Source: Daejeonella lutea (GTDB lineage Bacteria; Bacteroidota; Bacteroidia; Sphingobacteriales; Sphingobacteriaceae). Taken from it: a DNA stretch of 64,000 bases. Positions 44,367 to 53,340 of the stretch are shown here, in pieces (the stretch's first letter is position 1; every line of letters begins with the position of its first letter). Location of the stretch: positions 1,176,943 through 1,240,942 of the forward strand of contig NZ_FUYR01000001.1 in assembly GCF_900168015.1 (NCBI RefSeq). Reading direction: 5' to 3'. The position numbers and the translations under genes were made by a program. A model generated the notes under the pieces. That model was not told where the DNA came from, made no database searches, and saw only the letters and a list, made by a program, of their open reading frames with translations.

Positions 44367-44816
44367 TTACCCTCGCATTCTATCCAACAACCCACTCAAC
44401 ACTCCCGCCTCTTCATCACTAATATTCCCGCCTAATATATCCTTCGACGAAAGCTCGCTATCCAGCTTCTTTAAAATGTCCAGTCCGGTCTGACTGATAC
44501 GGATGTCGACAGCGCGCCGGTCCTTGTCATTGACGCAGCGCTGTACCAGGTCTTTTTGTACCAGACGCTCGACAATTCGGGAAGCATCGGACATTTTATC
44601 GAGCATACGTTCCTTAAGCAGGTTTATGGTTGCCGGCTTTGGACTTTGCCCGCGCAGGATCCTCAGAATATTGTACTGCTGCAAAGTGATCTTATGTTTA
44701 TTGAGCTTCCGCTTCAGCAAATTCGTGATCCATCCATAGGTATAGATCAGGTTCACAATCGCCTTCTGATGATTGTCTTCAAACTTATTGCTGAATATTT
44801 CTTTTTCTATTTCCAT
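44367..44816 (-). CDS. MarR-family transcriptional regulator
   Basis: The 149-residue protein has MarR dimer helices, a winged helix with LRILRGQSPKPATINLLKERMLDKMSDASRIVERLVQKDLVQR (about residues 47-90), and the wing NDKDRRAVDIRIS. It lies 10 bp after the DUF5522 gene at the end of a long minus-strand run and may be co-expressed with it. Target and ligand are unknown; with the other MarR gene (29224) it shares only the family fold. Confidence 0.9.
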   Translation of the reverse strand: MEIEKEIFSNKFEDNHQKAIVNLIYTYGWITNLLKRKLNKHKITLQQYNILRILRGQSPKPATINLLKERMLDKMSDASRIVERLVQKDLVQRCVNDKDRRAVDIRISQTGLDILKKLDSELSSKDILGGNISDEEAGVLSGLLDRMRG

Positions 44817-44826
44817 ATGTTAATGG

Positions 44827-44985
44827 TCACTTTTCAGGTGACTTAGCTTCCTTTTCCTGACCGTATTTCCACGGACAGTGCCTGCATTTATTCTTACAGC
44901 AATATCCTCTTTTCAAATGATATTTTTCAGTAAAAACAAGATTTCCGTGCTCATCAAGATAATAATCTACATTCTCAATCAACAT
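44827..44985 (-). CDS. DUF5522 small cysteine-rich protein (52 aa)
   Basis: A 52-codon frame opens at ATG 44983-44985, overlapping the 3' end of the MBL exonuclease gene by 7 bp. The peptide has YYLDEHGNLVFTEKYHLKRG followed by CCKNKCRHCPW, four clustered cysteines (29, 30, 34 and 37) and a histidine. This matches DUF5522 proteins, which are widespread in Bacteroidota and plausibly bind zinc or a cluster; function unknown. Tight coupling to the exonuclease upstream and marR downstream suggests one transcript. Confidence 0.85.
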   Translation of the reverse strand: MLIENVDYYLDEHGNLVFTEKYHLKRGYCCKNKCRHCPWKYGQEKEAKSPEK

Positions 44986-45926
44986 GCGTTCAACAATTTA
45001 ACGGGTATTTGGTTTATGAAATGCTCACGAAGATATTTGCCATTGCCGTGCAGGGTCCATACCTCCTTTGGTTTAACCTGACCCATCATATAAAGAATAT
45101 CGTTCCAGTCAACATGGTCCGATATTAAAAGCTCCAGGCCATTATTTACCTGCAAGCGCTTCCATCCCGATGCAAAAGCCCTGACCACATTCTTCGCACG
45201 GATATAACTGTCAAATGTTAGTGGCGGCACAATATAAACGAGATTTTGCCCCGCTTGCTTCATCGACTTACGAGTGTAGAGCTCATATTTACCGGGATGA
45301 TAACCGAATGACTCATATATCTTATTGAGCGGAAGAATAGAATGGTGCACCAGCACTGAACGCTGCGGACAATGTTCCGTTATGAGACTGATCAGTCTTT
45401 GGGCTTTGCCAAGGGAATATGATCCCAGAAGAACGTTGTGATTAAAGTCGTTTAACTTCCGGATTTCTTCGCCGGCATCAGGATGCTGAACGGCGGGATC
45501 CGCAAAGGTAGTTTCGGTGATCAGTACATCTGCGGGGACAAACTCCATTTTTTCGCAGGTTGGGTCATCCTGAAGCTTATAATCTCCGGTATACAGGTAC
45601 CTCACATTTTCGTACTCCATCAACACCTGGGCGGAACCAATAATATGACCGGCCGGAATGAAAGTGATCTTCACCCCTCCCAGCACAAATGGCGTATTAA
45701 AGGAATAATTAATAAAATCATTGCCCGCGTTCTTCTGATAACGATGGCGCATAATAGCCTCGGTAGGCGCCGTGCAATAAACGGTATCGTTACCCTTAAC
45801 AGCGTGATCCCCGTGGGCATGAGAGATAACAGCATGTGTGACTGGTTTTACCGGATCAAGGTAGAACTTACCGGTCCTGCAATATAAGCCGTTCTCATTC
45901 AACACCAGGAAATCGTCAATGATCAT
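44979..45926 (-). CDS. MBL-fold exonuclease-like protein (CPSF/SNM1 type)
   Basis: The 315-residue protein has the metal motif SHAHGDHAVKG (about residues 35-45) and the second histidine/aspartate set IPAGHIIGSAQVLMEY and LYTGDYKLQDDPTCE. An ITETTFADPAVQHP segment follows, as in bacterial relatives of mRNA 3'-end processing factor and SNM1 nucleases. Those are often encoded with an ATP-dependent DNA ligase; no ligase is here. It overlaps coaE (11 bp) and the DUF5522 gene (7 bp). Confidence 0.87.
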   Translation of the reverse strand: MIIDDFLVLNENGLYCRTGKFYLDPVKPVTHAVISHAHGDHAVKGNDTVYCTAPTEAIMRHRYQKNAGNDFINYSFNTPFVLGGVKITFIPAGHIIGSAQVLMEYENVRYLYTGDYKLQDDPTCEKMEFVPADVLITETTFADPAVQHPDAGEEIRKLNDFNHNVLLGSYSLGKAQRLISLITEHCPQRSVLVHHSILPLNKIYESFGYHPGKYELYTRKSMKQAGQNLVYIVPPLTFDSYIRAKNVVRAFASGWKRLQVNNGLELLISDHVDWNDILYMMGQVKPKEVWTLHGNGKYLREHFINQIPVKLLNAC

Positions 45927-46515
45927 CAGATAGACTTAAAAAATGCTGATGAAGTTCCAGTACCTGCGGAATCAAAAGCAGATCTTCATCATTTATAATA
46001 ATATGATCGGCCAGCTTCTCTTTCTTTTCATCAGAGAACTGCCTGTTCATTCTCAATCGTACTTCTTCTGCTGTTATATTATCCCGTGCAATAATGCGGG
46101 CAATTCTTAATGCTTCGGGGGATTTCACCAGGATGGAGCGATCACACATTTTATAGGACTCGCTTTCAAACAGCAGCGCAGCTTCCTTTAAAACATAGGG
46201 CACATTACTCTGCAGGGCCACCCACGTATCAAATGTCCTGAACACGGCCGGATGGACAAGCGCGTTTAGCCTCGCAAGCTGCTCGGCATCGTTGAAAACG
46301 ATCGAAGAAATATGCTTCCGGTTCAGCTCGCCGGTCTCGAAATACGACTCCTGGCCGAAACCTTTAATGATATCCTGGCGGAGCAAGGCATCCGAATGCA
46401 TCACCGACTTTGCTGCATTATCCGCATAAAAAACAGGAATGCCCAATACCTCAAAAATCCGGCATATGGTGGTCTTGCCGCTTCCTATTCCACCAGTTAT
46501 ACCTATCTTCAACAT
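45916..46515 (-). CDS. coaE: dephospho-CoA kinase
   Basis: The 199-residue P-loop kinase carries out the last step of coenzyme A synthesis. It has GITGGIGSGKTTICRIFEVLG at the start, then VFYADNAAK, and a lid region with LRIARIIARDN. I use the ATG at 46513-46515, which shares one base with the stop of the YbbR gene (TAATG), a coupled arrangement. The frame is open further upstream, but those residues belong to the YbbR region. It overlaps the MBL exonuclease gene by 11 bp. Confidence 0.95.
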   Translation of the reverse strand: MLKIGITGGIGSGKTTICRIFEVLGIPVFYADNAAKSVMHSDALLRQDIIKGFGQESYFETGELNRKHISSIVFNDAEQLARLNALVHPAVFRTFDTWVALQSNVPYVLKEAALLFESESYKMCDRSILVKSPEALRIARIIARDNITAEEVRLRMNRQFSDEKKEKLADHIIINDEDLLLIPQVLELHQHFLSLSDDH

Positions 46516-47462
46516 TACTTCTGAATAATAAAATCTACCGCCTGGGGCTCTATACTGATCAGCCTGCAAAAATCTGGAAATTTGGCAATCTTCAAGGGCA
46601 GCTGATTGTAGGATTTCTGCGTCCAGTTATCCAGGTCGACAACCACTTCAAAATAATCACGGTCTATTTTAGAATAATTGCTCAGCGCCGTCATGAACCT
46701 GATTTTCGCCTTTTCAGGAAGTAATTTAACATCCTGGTAATTCCGGTTATTCTGCACTTTGATCGTGACCTCAACCATCTTCTCTGTAAATTCCTCAACC
46801 GGGATCTTCACATCTGCATATGAAGGATATATGTTAATATTCGCCATCGAAGGATGCTTAAATGCCAGCTTTGAGCTGATGCTTCGGGAAATATTCTTGG
46901 CTGTCAGCGTATCAGTTTTCCACACGGTGATTTTGGAAAGGTCTTCCTTAGGACCAGTAACCGTAACATATGAAGGATTTATTTTGACATCATCTGATAT
47001 TCCGTATTGCTTTACAAACTTGATATCGCTAACCAGTTCCACCGGAACCTTCTTAATCGCTCGCGACGAGAAATCAAAATAAAGGGTATCCGGCTGCACA
47101 TAGACAATCTTTTGCGTGGAGCTGAACTGCCGGTTTATATACCCTAACTGGTCAGATAAATTGATAAAAGTTTGCTTATTGAGGTCCTTGAGGTCAATAT
47201 CAACCGACCGGGGATTAATACGCATTTTCGAGAACAACAATTGCCATCCGGTCCCCTCTATCTGTAGTTTTACAGTATCCGACTGCAGGGAATGAAAAGC
47301 CTTGTTCTGCGGAAAATTGACAAATCGAACCACTGTACGCGCCTGATACACGTAGCTGTTGGATAATGCAAAAAACAGCCATGCCCCCAGGGCAACCGCC
47401 AGGCAAATAAAGAATAATGAAATTCGCCGCCGCTCGCTTTGGCTGAATTTAATAAAGGGCAT
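46515..47462 (-). CDS. YbbR-like domain protein
   Basis: The 315-residue protein has an N-terminal membrane anchor (about residues 13-35, SLFFICLAVALGAWLFFAL) and extracytoplasmic YbbR-type beta repeats. The clearest is VKINPSYVTVTGPKEDLSKITVWKT, with the VTGP signature and VPVELVSDI before it. In Firmicutes the YbbR protein CdaR controls the diadenylate cyclase CdaA; no cyclase is next to this gene. It is coupled to coaE. It starts 83 bp after the yajC gene end, past the terminator at 47493-47522. Confidence 0.85.
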   Translation of the reverse strand: MPFIKFSQSERRRISLFFICLAVALGAWLFFALSNSYVYQARTVVRFVNFPQNKAFHSLQSDTVKLQIEGTGWQLLFSKMRINPRSVDIDLKDLNKQTFINLSDQLGYINRQFSSTQKIVYVQPDTLYFDFSSRAIKKVPVELVSDIKFVKQYGISDDVKINPSYVTVTGPKEDLSKITVWKTDTLTAKNISRSISSKLAFKHPSMANINIYPSYADVKIPVEEFTEKMVEVTIKVQNNRNYQDVKLLPEKAKIRFMTALSNYSKIDRDYFEVVVDLDNWTQKSYNQLPLKIAKFPDFCRLISIEPQAVDFIIQK

Positions 47463-47492
47463 ACCAGATTTATATCCTCAAATTTAGTCAAA

Positions 47493-47522
47493 TAAAAACG
47501 CCGCCTCAAAATGAAGCGGCGC
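47493..47522 (-). terminator. intrinsic terminator after yajC
   Basis: CGCCGC (47499-47504) pairs with GCGGCG (47516-47521). On the minus strand the stem is followed by a TTTTTAT tract. It separates nusB/DUF1573/yajC from the YbbR/coaE group. Confidence 0.85.
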
Positions 47523-47544
47523 CATTCAATATTTATGAGCCTGA

Positions 47545-47829
47545 CTATTTAACAGAAGGCGTATTTAATGCCCGAGATGCTTCCAAAGAAATTGACGACT
47601 TCTCAAAGCGAATTTTCGTTCCGCCGTCTACATCAATCAAAAAAGTAGTGTCGTTCATATCTACGATCTTGCCATGAATTCCGGAAGTCGTGATAACCTT
47701 ATCCCCTTTTTTTAATTCTTCAACATATTTTTTATGATCTTTTGCCTTTTTCATTTGTGGTCTTATCATAAAGAAATAAAATACCACAATGATGAGGATC
47801 ATTGGTAAAAATTGCCCGACTTGTTGCAT
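47545..47829 (-). CDS. yajC: preprotein translocase subunit YajC
   Basis: The 94-residue protein has one N-terminal helix (FLPMILIIVVFYFFMIRPQMKKAKDHKKY, about residues 7-35) and the family core LKKGDKVITTSGIHGKIVDMND. YajC associates with the SecDF complex and with AcrB in E. coli. It follows the DUF1573 lipoprotein gene by 27 bp and ends at a strong terminator. Confidence 0.96.
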   Translation of the reverse strand: MQQVGQFLPMILIIVVFYFFMIRPQMKKAKDHKKYVEELKKGDKVITTSGIHGKIVDMNDTTFLIDVDGGTKIRFEKSSISLEASRALNTPSVK

Positions 47830-47856
47830 AGTATAATTGTCTAAATAAAAATATAA

Positions 47857-48318
47857 TTACTTGGCTGTGGTGGCATTAACCACGTTCCCTAAAATATTAA
47901 GCTGGGTAATTTCAGGTACAGTGTTAGCAGTTATCGTGATCACCTTATTTTGCATGCCTAATTTACCTGAACTATCAAATACTACGCGGATTACACCTTC
48001 TGCACCCGGAGCAACCGGCTCCTTCGGATAATCCGGAACGGTACATCCGCAAGTCGCTGTTGCGCTGGTAATGATCAGCGGGCTTTTGCCTGTATTACTG
48101 AATTTAAAGTCATAAGACACTTTTTCACCATCAGTGATCTGGCCAAAATCGTACGACTCCTTTACGAATTTAAAAACCGGAGCATCTGCAGGGGCAGTTT
48201 CTGTTGTTGCTGCTGTGGTTACGGCTGGTGTTTCTGTTGTTGCTGCGGTTTGCTTTTCCTGATTGCTGCATGATGCCAATACGGCCACGCAAGCCAGGGA
48301 TAAAATGATCTTCTTCAT
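47857..48318 (-). CDS. DUF1573-domain lipoprotein
   Basis: The 153-residue protein has a lipoprotein signal peptide with LASC (lipid Cys17), a low-complexity Thr/Ala-rich linker (about 20-48), and a DUF1573 immunoglobulin-like domain: FVKESYDFGQITDGEKVSYDFKFSNTGKSPLIITSATATCGCT. The conserved GCT after the two cysteines is present. The function of DUF1573 is unknown. It lies 7 bp after nusB. Confidence 0.9.
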   Translation of the reverse strand: MKKIILSLACVAVLASCSNQEKQTAATTETPAVTTAATTETAPADAPVFKFVKESYDFGQITDGEKVSYDFKFSNTGKSPLIITSATATCGCTVPDYPKEPVAPGAEGVIRVVFDSSGKLGMQNKVITITANTVPEITQLNILGNVVNATTAK

Positions 48319-48325
48319 GTTTAAT

Positions 48326-49273
48326 TTATTCTATAAGTCCTCTGCCAACCTTTCGAACTTTTCCTTTTGCTTTGAGATCGGCTAAAATTTTATCTAAAAT
48401 ACCGTTTATAAACGAATTACTTTTCGGGGTACTAAATTCTTTTGCTATTTCAATGTATTCGTTCATCGTTACCTTTACCGGAACGGACGAAAAGTGAACC
48501 AGTTCAACAATGGCCATACGCATCAGGAGGATATCCATCACCGCAATCCGCTCAGCTTCCCAGTTTTTTGTCTTTTGTGAAATCAGCTCCTGATATTCAT
48601 TCTCAAAGGCTATTACCTTATGGAACAGGTCGACAATGAAGGGCCGGTCTTCATCCCAGTTCGGACAGGTTTGAGCCAGTTCGTTCTGTGAAGGATCCTC
48701 ACTTGAAAAATTCTTGAATGTTTTAGCAACCAGCGCCTGCAGCACGTCCTTATCTACCGGCCAGTTGATGAATTTTTCTTCAAAGACCTGCTCAATTCCC
48801 GGCGACTTAAGGATCAGCTTCTTAAAGATGTATTTGATTACATCCTTGTCGGATTTAATGGTATGCTCCGGCAGCGCCATAAAATCTTTGTATTCAGCGC
48901 TGGTTTTCAGGCTGGAAAATATCGACTTTGCGATTTCCGGATCGAAATCCCAGGATATCTTATACTTCTTAACAGCCGCGATATATTCCTGATTCTGCTG
49001 TAGCGAGGCAATGAAAAGATTGTTCTTTAGCATATCGCTTGCATTCAGATCATCCTCAGATGGTAAATGCTTGTTCGCTCGCTCCTCCACATCAATAACA
49101 CTGTAATCAGCTACTTCAATCAGCAAAGAAAGCAACCATACGTACATTTCATATACCTTATCCACACTTTGAAGCAAAGCCTTTTCAAAAGGCTTCACAT
49201 CTTTCACTTCCGACTGCTGGTAGGAATATAATACCTGTAACGCTTTCACCCGCAGGTGCCTTCTATTTAACAT
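48326..49273 (-). CDS. nusB: transcription antitermination factor NusB, long form
   Basis: The protein has 315 residues, about twice the E. coli NusB. It begins MLNRRHLRVKALQVLYSYQ, the first NusB helix. The classical NusB fold continues in the C-terminal part, with NWEAERIAVMDILLMRMAIVELVHFSSVPVKVTMNEYIEIAKEFSTPKSNSFINGILDKI (about residues 235-297). The extra ~150 residues between are helical and charged. NusB with NusE promotes rRNA antitermination. The long form is known in Bacteroidota. It starts 30 bp downstream of leucine dehydrogenase. Confidence 0.93.
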   Translation of the reverse strand: MLNRRHLRVKALQVLYSYQQSEVKDVKPFEKALLQSVDKVYEMYVWLLSLLIEVADYSVIDVEERANKHLPSEDDLNASDMLKNNLFIASLQQNQEYIAAVKKYKISWDFDPEIAKSIFSSLKTSAEYKDFMALPEHTIKSDKDVIKYIFKKLILKSPGIEQVFEEKFINWPVDKDVLQALVAKTFKNFSSEDPSQNELAQTCPNWDEDRPFIVDLFHKVIAFENEYQELISQKTKNWEAERIAVMDILLMRMAIVELVHFSSVPVKVTMNEYIEIAKEFSTPKSNSFINGILDKILADLKAKGKVRKVGRGLIE

Positions 49274-49303
49274 GTATAAGAACGATTTATTAATTTGGCC
49301 TGA

Positions 49304-50392
49304 TTACCAGGCAGCTTTTATTTTTCTAATATCCTCAATCCGCTTTTCAGCGATCTTATTCGCCGCTTCGTTGGTGGGGATATTATCTTCTTTTGATTTC
49401 TTTAGTACTCTTCGCGTCGCCTCGTAAATATTCTCAGCCATCTGGAGCGTCTTCTTTTTATTGAACCCAGCTATTTCCGAATAACAATTGATCAAACCGC
49501 CGGCATTGATCAGGTAATCCGGAGCATATAAAATACCTTTTTCAAGCAGCATCCTACCATGAACCTCCTCATCCGCCAGCTGATTATTTGCCGATCCTGC
49601 GATAATGGAACATTTCAGCCTGTTAATAGTTTCAGTATTTACCGTTGCACCAAGTGCACATGGTGAATAAATATCGATATCCAGATCAAAGAGTTTGTTT
49701 GTCGATATCGCCTCAGCGCCATATTTCTGCGCTACCTGCCCCAGTCGCTCCTCGTTAATATCGCTGATGTAAACCTTAGCATTCTCATTCCTCAGCAAAC
49801 CAACCAGGATCTCTCCCACATGCCCGATACCCTGCACGGCAACCGATTTCCCTGCCAGGCTATCATTACCGAAAAACTCCTTTACCGAAGCCTTAATTCC
49901 CATAAATACCCCGCGGGCAGTTACCGGTGAAGGATCTCCGCTGCCTCCTATGGATTCAGGAATACCCGTAACATATTTCGTTTCCATCCGGATGTATTCC
50001 ATGTCTTTCGGACTGGTACCTACATCCTCAGCCGTTATAAATGAGCCGTTGAGGTTTTCAATAAAACGTCCAAACCTGCGCATCAAAGCCTCACTTTTCT
50101 GAAGCCTGCTGTCGCCGATAATAACTGCTTTACCCCCGCCAAGGTTTAAGCCGGTAATGGCTGCCTTGTAAGTCATGCTCCGCGATAGACGCAAAACATC
50201 GTTCAATGCCTCTGTTTCAGTTTTATAAGCGAACATCCTCGTCCCACCCAATGCAGGCCCAAGTGTTGTATCATGTATGGCAATAATCGCTTTCAGTCCC
50301 GTGCCCGGATCACTGCAATAAACGATTTTCTGATGCCCTGATTGTTCAAGCTTACTAAAGACGGATTGTTCATCAAACTGAGATAACGCCAT
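49304..50392 (-). CDS. leucine dehydrogenase-type Glu/Leu/Phe/Val dehydrogenase
   Basis: The 362-residue enzyme deaminates a branched-chain amino acid with NAD+. It has the substrate loop AIHDTTLGPALGGTRMF, catalytic lysines in RSMTYKAAITGLNLGGGKAVI, ITAEDVGTSPKDM, and the NAD site VQGIGHVGEIL. I use the ATG at 50390-50392 (MALSQFDEQSVF); a longer frame to 50479 adds 29 residues that read as spacer. A TACTTTTG -7-like element at 50415-50422 on the minus strand supports this start. Leucine is the best guess for substrate. Confidence 0.9.
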   Translation of the reverse strand: MALSQFDEQSVFSKLEQSGHQKIVYCSDPGTGLKAIIAIHDTTLGPALGGTRMFAYKTETEALNDVLRLSRSMTYKAAITGLNLGGGKAVIIGDSRLQKSEALMRRFGRFIENLNGSFITAEDVGTSPKDMEYIRMETKYVTGIPESIGGSGDPSPVTARGVFMGIKASVKEFFGNDSLAGKSVAVQGIGHVGEILVGLLRNENAKVYISDINEERLGQVAQKYGAEAISTNKLFDLDIDIYSPCALGATVNTETINRLKCSIIAGSANNQLADEEVHGRMLLEKGILYAPDYLINAGGLINCYSEIAGFNKKKTLQMAENIYEATRRVLKKSKEDNIPTNEAANKIAEKRIEDIRKIKAAW

Positions 50393-50479
50393 ACGGATTG
50401 CTTGCTTTATGGGACAAAAGTAGTAAAAATTCCATATTAAGGTGGGACAAGAGAATTTAGGTGGCCACATGTGCATCAT

Positions 50480-50953
50480 TTTTTTTCATTCGACCGCCTT
50501 CGGAGTCGGGAGGACGGTTATATGTGATGGCTATAAACATACGACCACCTTCGGGTCTTGCGGGTTTTTAAATGTTCGGTCAGGCGGGAAGCAATGGCTA
50601 ACGTATAGGTTCCTCCCTTCGGCAGGCCGACAAGCAAGCAATGAAGAATATATAGGTTCCTCCCTTCGGTCGGAATGACGAACCCCGTGTTTAAAAGAGA
50701 GATTTCTCCTCGCAGCACGTATCCCCTAAATTTATTGAGACGGGTCGCTCGTCGAAATACGGCTCCAACGTTAATTTTAGGGCATTTCGACGAGCCAGCA
50801 CACATCAATTTTATCTTTAAAAGTCACAGCGAGGAGAAATCTCTTATTTCTAAACCAGACATCGTCATTCCGACCGAAGGGAGGAACCTCTTCTAATGCG
50901 GAGCGAAGCAACCACAATCTCACAAATTCTCTCTAATTTTGCTTAACAATCAC
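50480..50953. repeat. spacer with CTTCGG-type repeats and a triple nested inverted repeat
   Basis: No gene was seen. At 50480-50653 several related words with a CCTTCGG core occur, including two direct copies of ATAGGTTCCTCCCTTCGG (about 50612 and 50652). At 50654-50889 three perfect inverted repeats are nested: 50654-50680/50863-50889 (27 bp), 50698-50713/50829-50844 (16 bp) and 50747-50758/50784-50795 (12 bp). The outer arm resembles dispersed GTCATTCCGACC-type palindromes. The gap is divergent (leucine dehydrogenase / ABC exporter), so it must also carry both promoters. Confidence 0.9.
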
Positions 50954-50954
50954 A

Positions 50955-52739
50955 ATGAAGGATCTCGCCTACCTTAATAAGTTTTTCTACAAGTATCGCT
51001 GGAGGTTTATTCCTGGGATCCTTTTCGTGATAATTTCCAATATTTTCGGCGTACTTCCTGCGCAGGTAATTCAAATTTCGTTCGACCTCGTCAGCGAAAA
51101 TATTACCGTTTACAGGCTGTTCAGCGGTTTCGACCGCCAGGATGTGATCAACGAAATTTTTGGTTACACCCTCATGCTCTTTGGCGCCATTGTGTTGATG
51201 CTTGCCTTGCTGCGCGGGATATTCCTTTTCTTTATGCGGCAGACCATCATACTGATGTCCCGGCATATTGAATACGATCTCAAGAACGAGATCTATAACC
51301 ACTACCAAAAGCTTTCCATGGCCTTCTACCGACGGAATAATACCGGCGATTTGATGAACCGTGTCACAGAAGATGTCAGCCGGGTGCGCATGTACCTCGG
51401 CCCGGCAATCATGTATACCATTAATACTGTGGTACTTTTTATCATGATTGTGGCCTTCATGTTTAGCGTCAACGCCAAACTGGCGCTGTACTCCCTTCTT
51501 CCTTTACCTCTCCTTGCTATCACTATTTACTTTGTGAACACGATGATCAACAACCGCAGCGAGAAGATCCAGGAGCAGCTGTCAGCACTATCCAACTTTG
51601 TACAGGAAACCTTTTCTGGAATACGGGTAATTAAGGCCTATGTCCGCGAAGACGATGTCCGCGAAAAGTTTGATGTGGAAAGCGAAAATTACAAATCCCA
51701 GTCGATGGCTCTCGTACAAGTACAGGCATTATTTTTTCCCTTGATATTACTGCTCGTCGGACTAAGCACCATCATCACAGTTTATATTGGCGGCATCGAA
51801 GTCATGAACGGTACCATCAGTTCGGGTAACATCGCCGAGTTTATTGTTTACGTCAACCAATTGACTTTTCCTGTGATGTCGCTGGGCTGGGTAACTTCAC
51901 TCATCCAAAGGGCTGCAGCATCCCAGAAGCGGATCAATGAATTCCTGCATACCAAACCAGAAATTACCTCGCCGCGCTCTCAAGCGGCAGCGATCAGCGG
52001 ACATATTGAATTTAAAAATGTCAGTTTTACCTATCCCGATACTGGAATACAGGCCATCAAGAACATATCCTTTGAAGTCAAACCCGGGGAATTTGTCGCA
52101 ATCATTGGACGCACAGGCTCGGGGAAGTCAACCATCGCCAACCTGCTCATGCGCATGTACGATACCGATAGCGGCGAGATTCTTATCGACGGCAAACCGC
52201 TGCGGGAACTTGACCTGAACAGTTTCCGCCAACAGATCGGCTTTGTTCCGCAGGAAGTATTCCTTTTCTCCGACAGTATTAAGAATAATATTGCCTTCGG
52301 CATCTCCGCCCCGGATCAGGAAACAATAGAAGCCGCTGCGAAAAATGCCGCTGTGTACCAGAATATCGTGGAGTTCGAAAAAGGATTTGAAACCCTGATC
52401 GGTGAAAGGGGAATTACTTTGTCTGGCGGACAGAAACAACGCCTGTCTATTGCCAGGGCCATTATCAAAGAACCTCAGATCCTTGTTTTTGATGATTGTC
52501 TTTCAGCTGTAGATACCCGCACCGAAGAGCAGATCCTTAATAACCTCGGGCGCGTAATGAAAAATAAGACCAGTATACTCATCGCCCACCGCGTTTCTAC
52601 CATTAAGAACGCCGACAAGATCCTAGTCATCGAAGGTGGTGAGATCATGGAACAAGGCAGTCACCGGTCGCTGATGTCAAAAAAAGGCATCTACTTCGAG
52701 CTCTACGAAAAGCAGCTGCTGGAGGAACAGGTGGTTTAG
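50955..52739 (+). CDS. MsbA-like ABC exporter (fused permease-ATPase)
   Basis: The 594-residue half-transporter has six helices (about residues 20-320) and an ATPase domain (about 345-590). Walker A is GRTGSGKST (near 386), the ABC signature LSGGQKQRLSIARA, Walker B ILVFDDCLSAVD (near 507) and the switch histidine in LIAHRVSTI. It would act as a homodimer. The MsbA/lipid A flippase group is the closest type, but drug exporters look alike. It is a single gene divergent from leucine dehydrogenase, and its stop is followed one base later by a heptamer array. Confidence 0.9.
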   Translation: MKDLAYLNKFFYKYRWRFIPGILFVIISNIFGVLPAQVIQISFDLVSENITVYRLFSGFDRQDVINEIFGYTLMLFGAIVLMLALLRGIFLFFMRQTIILMSRHIEYDLKNEIYNHYQKLSMAFYRRNNTGDLMNRVTEDVSRVRMYLGPAIMYTINTVVLFIMIVAFMFSVNAKLALYSLLPLPLLAITIYFVNTMINNRSEKIQEQLSALSNFVQETFSGIRVIKAYVREDDVREKFDVESENYKSQSMALVQVQALFFPLILLLVGLSTIITVYIGGIEVMNGTISSGNIAEFIVYVNQLTFPVMSLGWVTSLIQRAAASQKRINEFLHTKPEITSPRSQAAAISGHIEFKNVSFTYPDTGIQAIKNISFEVKPGEFVAIIGRTGSGKSTIANLLMRMYDTDSGEILIDGKPLRELDLNSFRQQIGFVPQEVFLFSDSIKNNIAFGISAPDQETIEAAAKNAAVYQNIVEFEKGFETLIGERGITLSGGQKQRLSIARAIIKEPQILVFDDCLSAVDTRTEEQILNNLGRVMKNKTSILIAHRVSTIKNADKILVIEGGEIMEQGSHRSLMSKKGIYFELYEKQLLEEQVV

Positions 52740-52741
52740 GG

Positions 52742-52823
52742 TTTAGGCATTAGGTGCGTGCGTACCTAACGCCTAAGGCCTGATACCTCAAACCCTAATA
52801 CCTAAAGCCTAATCCCTAATCCT
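52742..52823. repeat. mixed-orientation heptamer array after the ABC exporter
   Basis: TTTAGGC and ATTAGGT (52742-52755) face ACCTAAC and GCCTAAG (from 52764), giving an 11-bp inverted repeat with one mismatch (52745-52755 / 52764-52774). More units in the CCTAA sense continue to 52823 with one single-base slip. It is between two codirectional genes. Confidence 0.9.
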
Positions 52824-52897
52824 CCCCCTATCAAAAAAAAATCAATTTGTTACTTTGCGAATATCTATTATATTTACCCCAACATAAAAAATAAACA

Positions 52898-53227
52898 ATG
52901 GGAGATTTCGACAACAAAGAAAGAGAAGAGGTTTTTTCAAAAAAGGTAAGAGCGGGGAAGCGCACCTATTTTTTCGATGTTAAAGCTACACGCTCAAACG
53001 ACTATTATGTTACTGTAACAGAAAGTAAAAAACGTTTAGAAGACGGAGTATTTATTAAACACAAGATCTTCCTTTACAAAGAAGACTTCGAAAAATTCGC
53101 TGAGGGCTTGAAAGAAACCATTGATTATATCAAAGCAAATCAGGAAGTTGTTGAAAAACGTTACGAATATTCAGATCATCACCCTGAAACCGCGAAAATA
53201 GAAGACGACTTCTCCTTCGAGGTATAA
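52898..53227 (+). CDS. DUF3276 (PUR-alpha-like) protein
   Basis: The 109-residue protein has the single PUR repeat layout: KVRAGKRTYFFDVKATRSNDYYVTVTESKKR (beta strands), then FIKHKIFLYKEDFEKFAEGLKETIDYIK (last strand and helix). It ends in an acidic tail. Bacterial PUR-alpha-like proteins bind single-stranded DNA or RNA in vitro; the cellular role is open. It is monocistronic and closed by a terminator at 53251-53279. Confidence 0.9.
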   Translation: MGDFDNKEREEVFSKKVRAGKRTYFFDVKATRSNDYYVTVTESKKRLEDGVFIKHKIFLYKEDFEKFAEGLKETIDYIKANQEVVEKRYEYSDHHPETAKIEDDFSFEV

Positions 53228-53250
53228 GACATTTAACAAACTATATACTG

Positions 53251-53279
53251 AGCTGTCCACTAACATGGATGGCTTTTTT
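53251..53279 (+). terminator. intrinsic terminator after the DUF3276 gene
   Basis: AGCTGTCCA and TGGATGGCT form a 9-bp stem (two G-T wobbles) with a 6-nt loop, followed by TTTTT. Confidence 0.85.
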
Positions 53280-53324
53280 ATTGCCCAAAACTCAGGCGTA
53301 TTTAAAAAGATCGGAATTGATTTC

Positions 53325-53332
53325 TATCTTTG
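53325..53332 (+). promoter_or_regulatory. candidate -7 element upstream of ychF
   Basis: TATCTTTG matches TAnnTTTG exactly, right after the DUF3276 terminator. It would place the whole heptamer region 53341-53513 in the ychF 5' untranslated region (about 175 nt). Confidence 0.45.
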
Positions 53333-53340
53333 CGGGAAAT

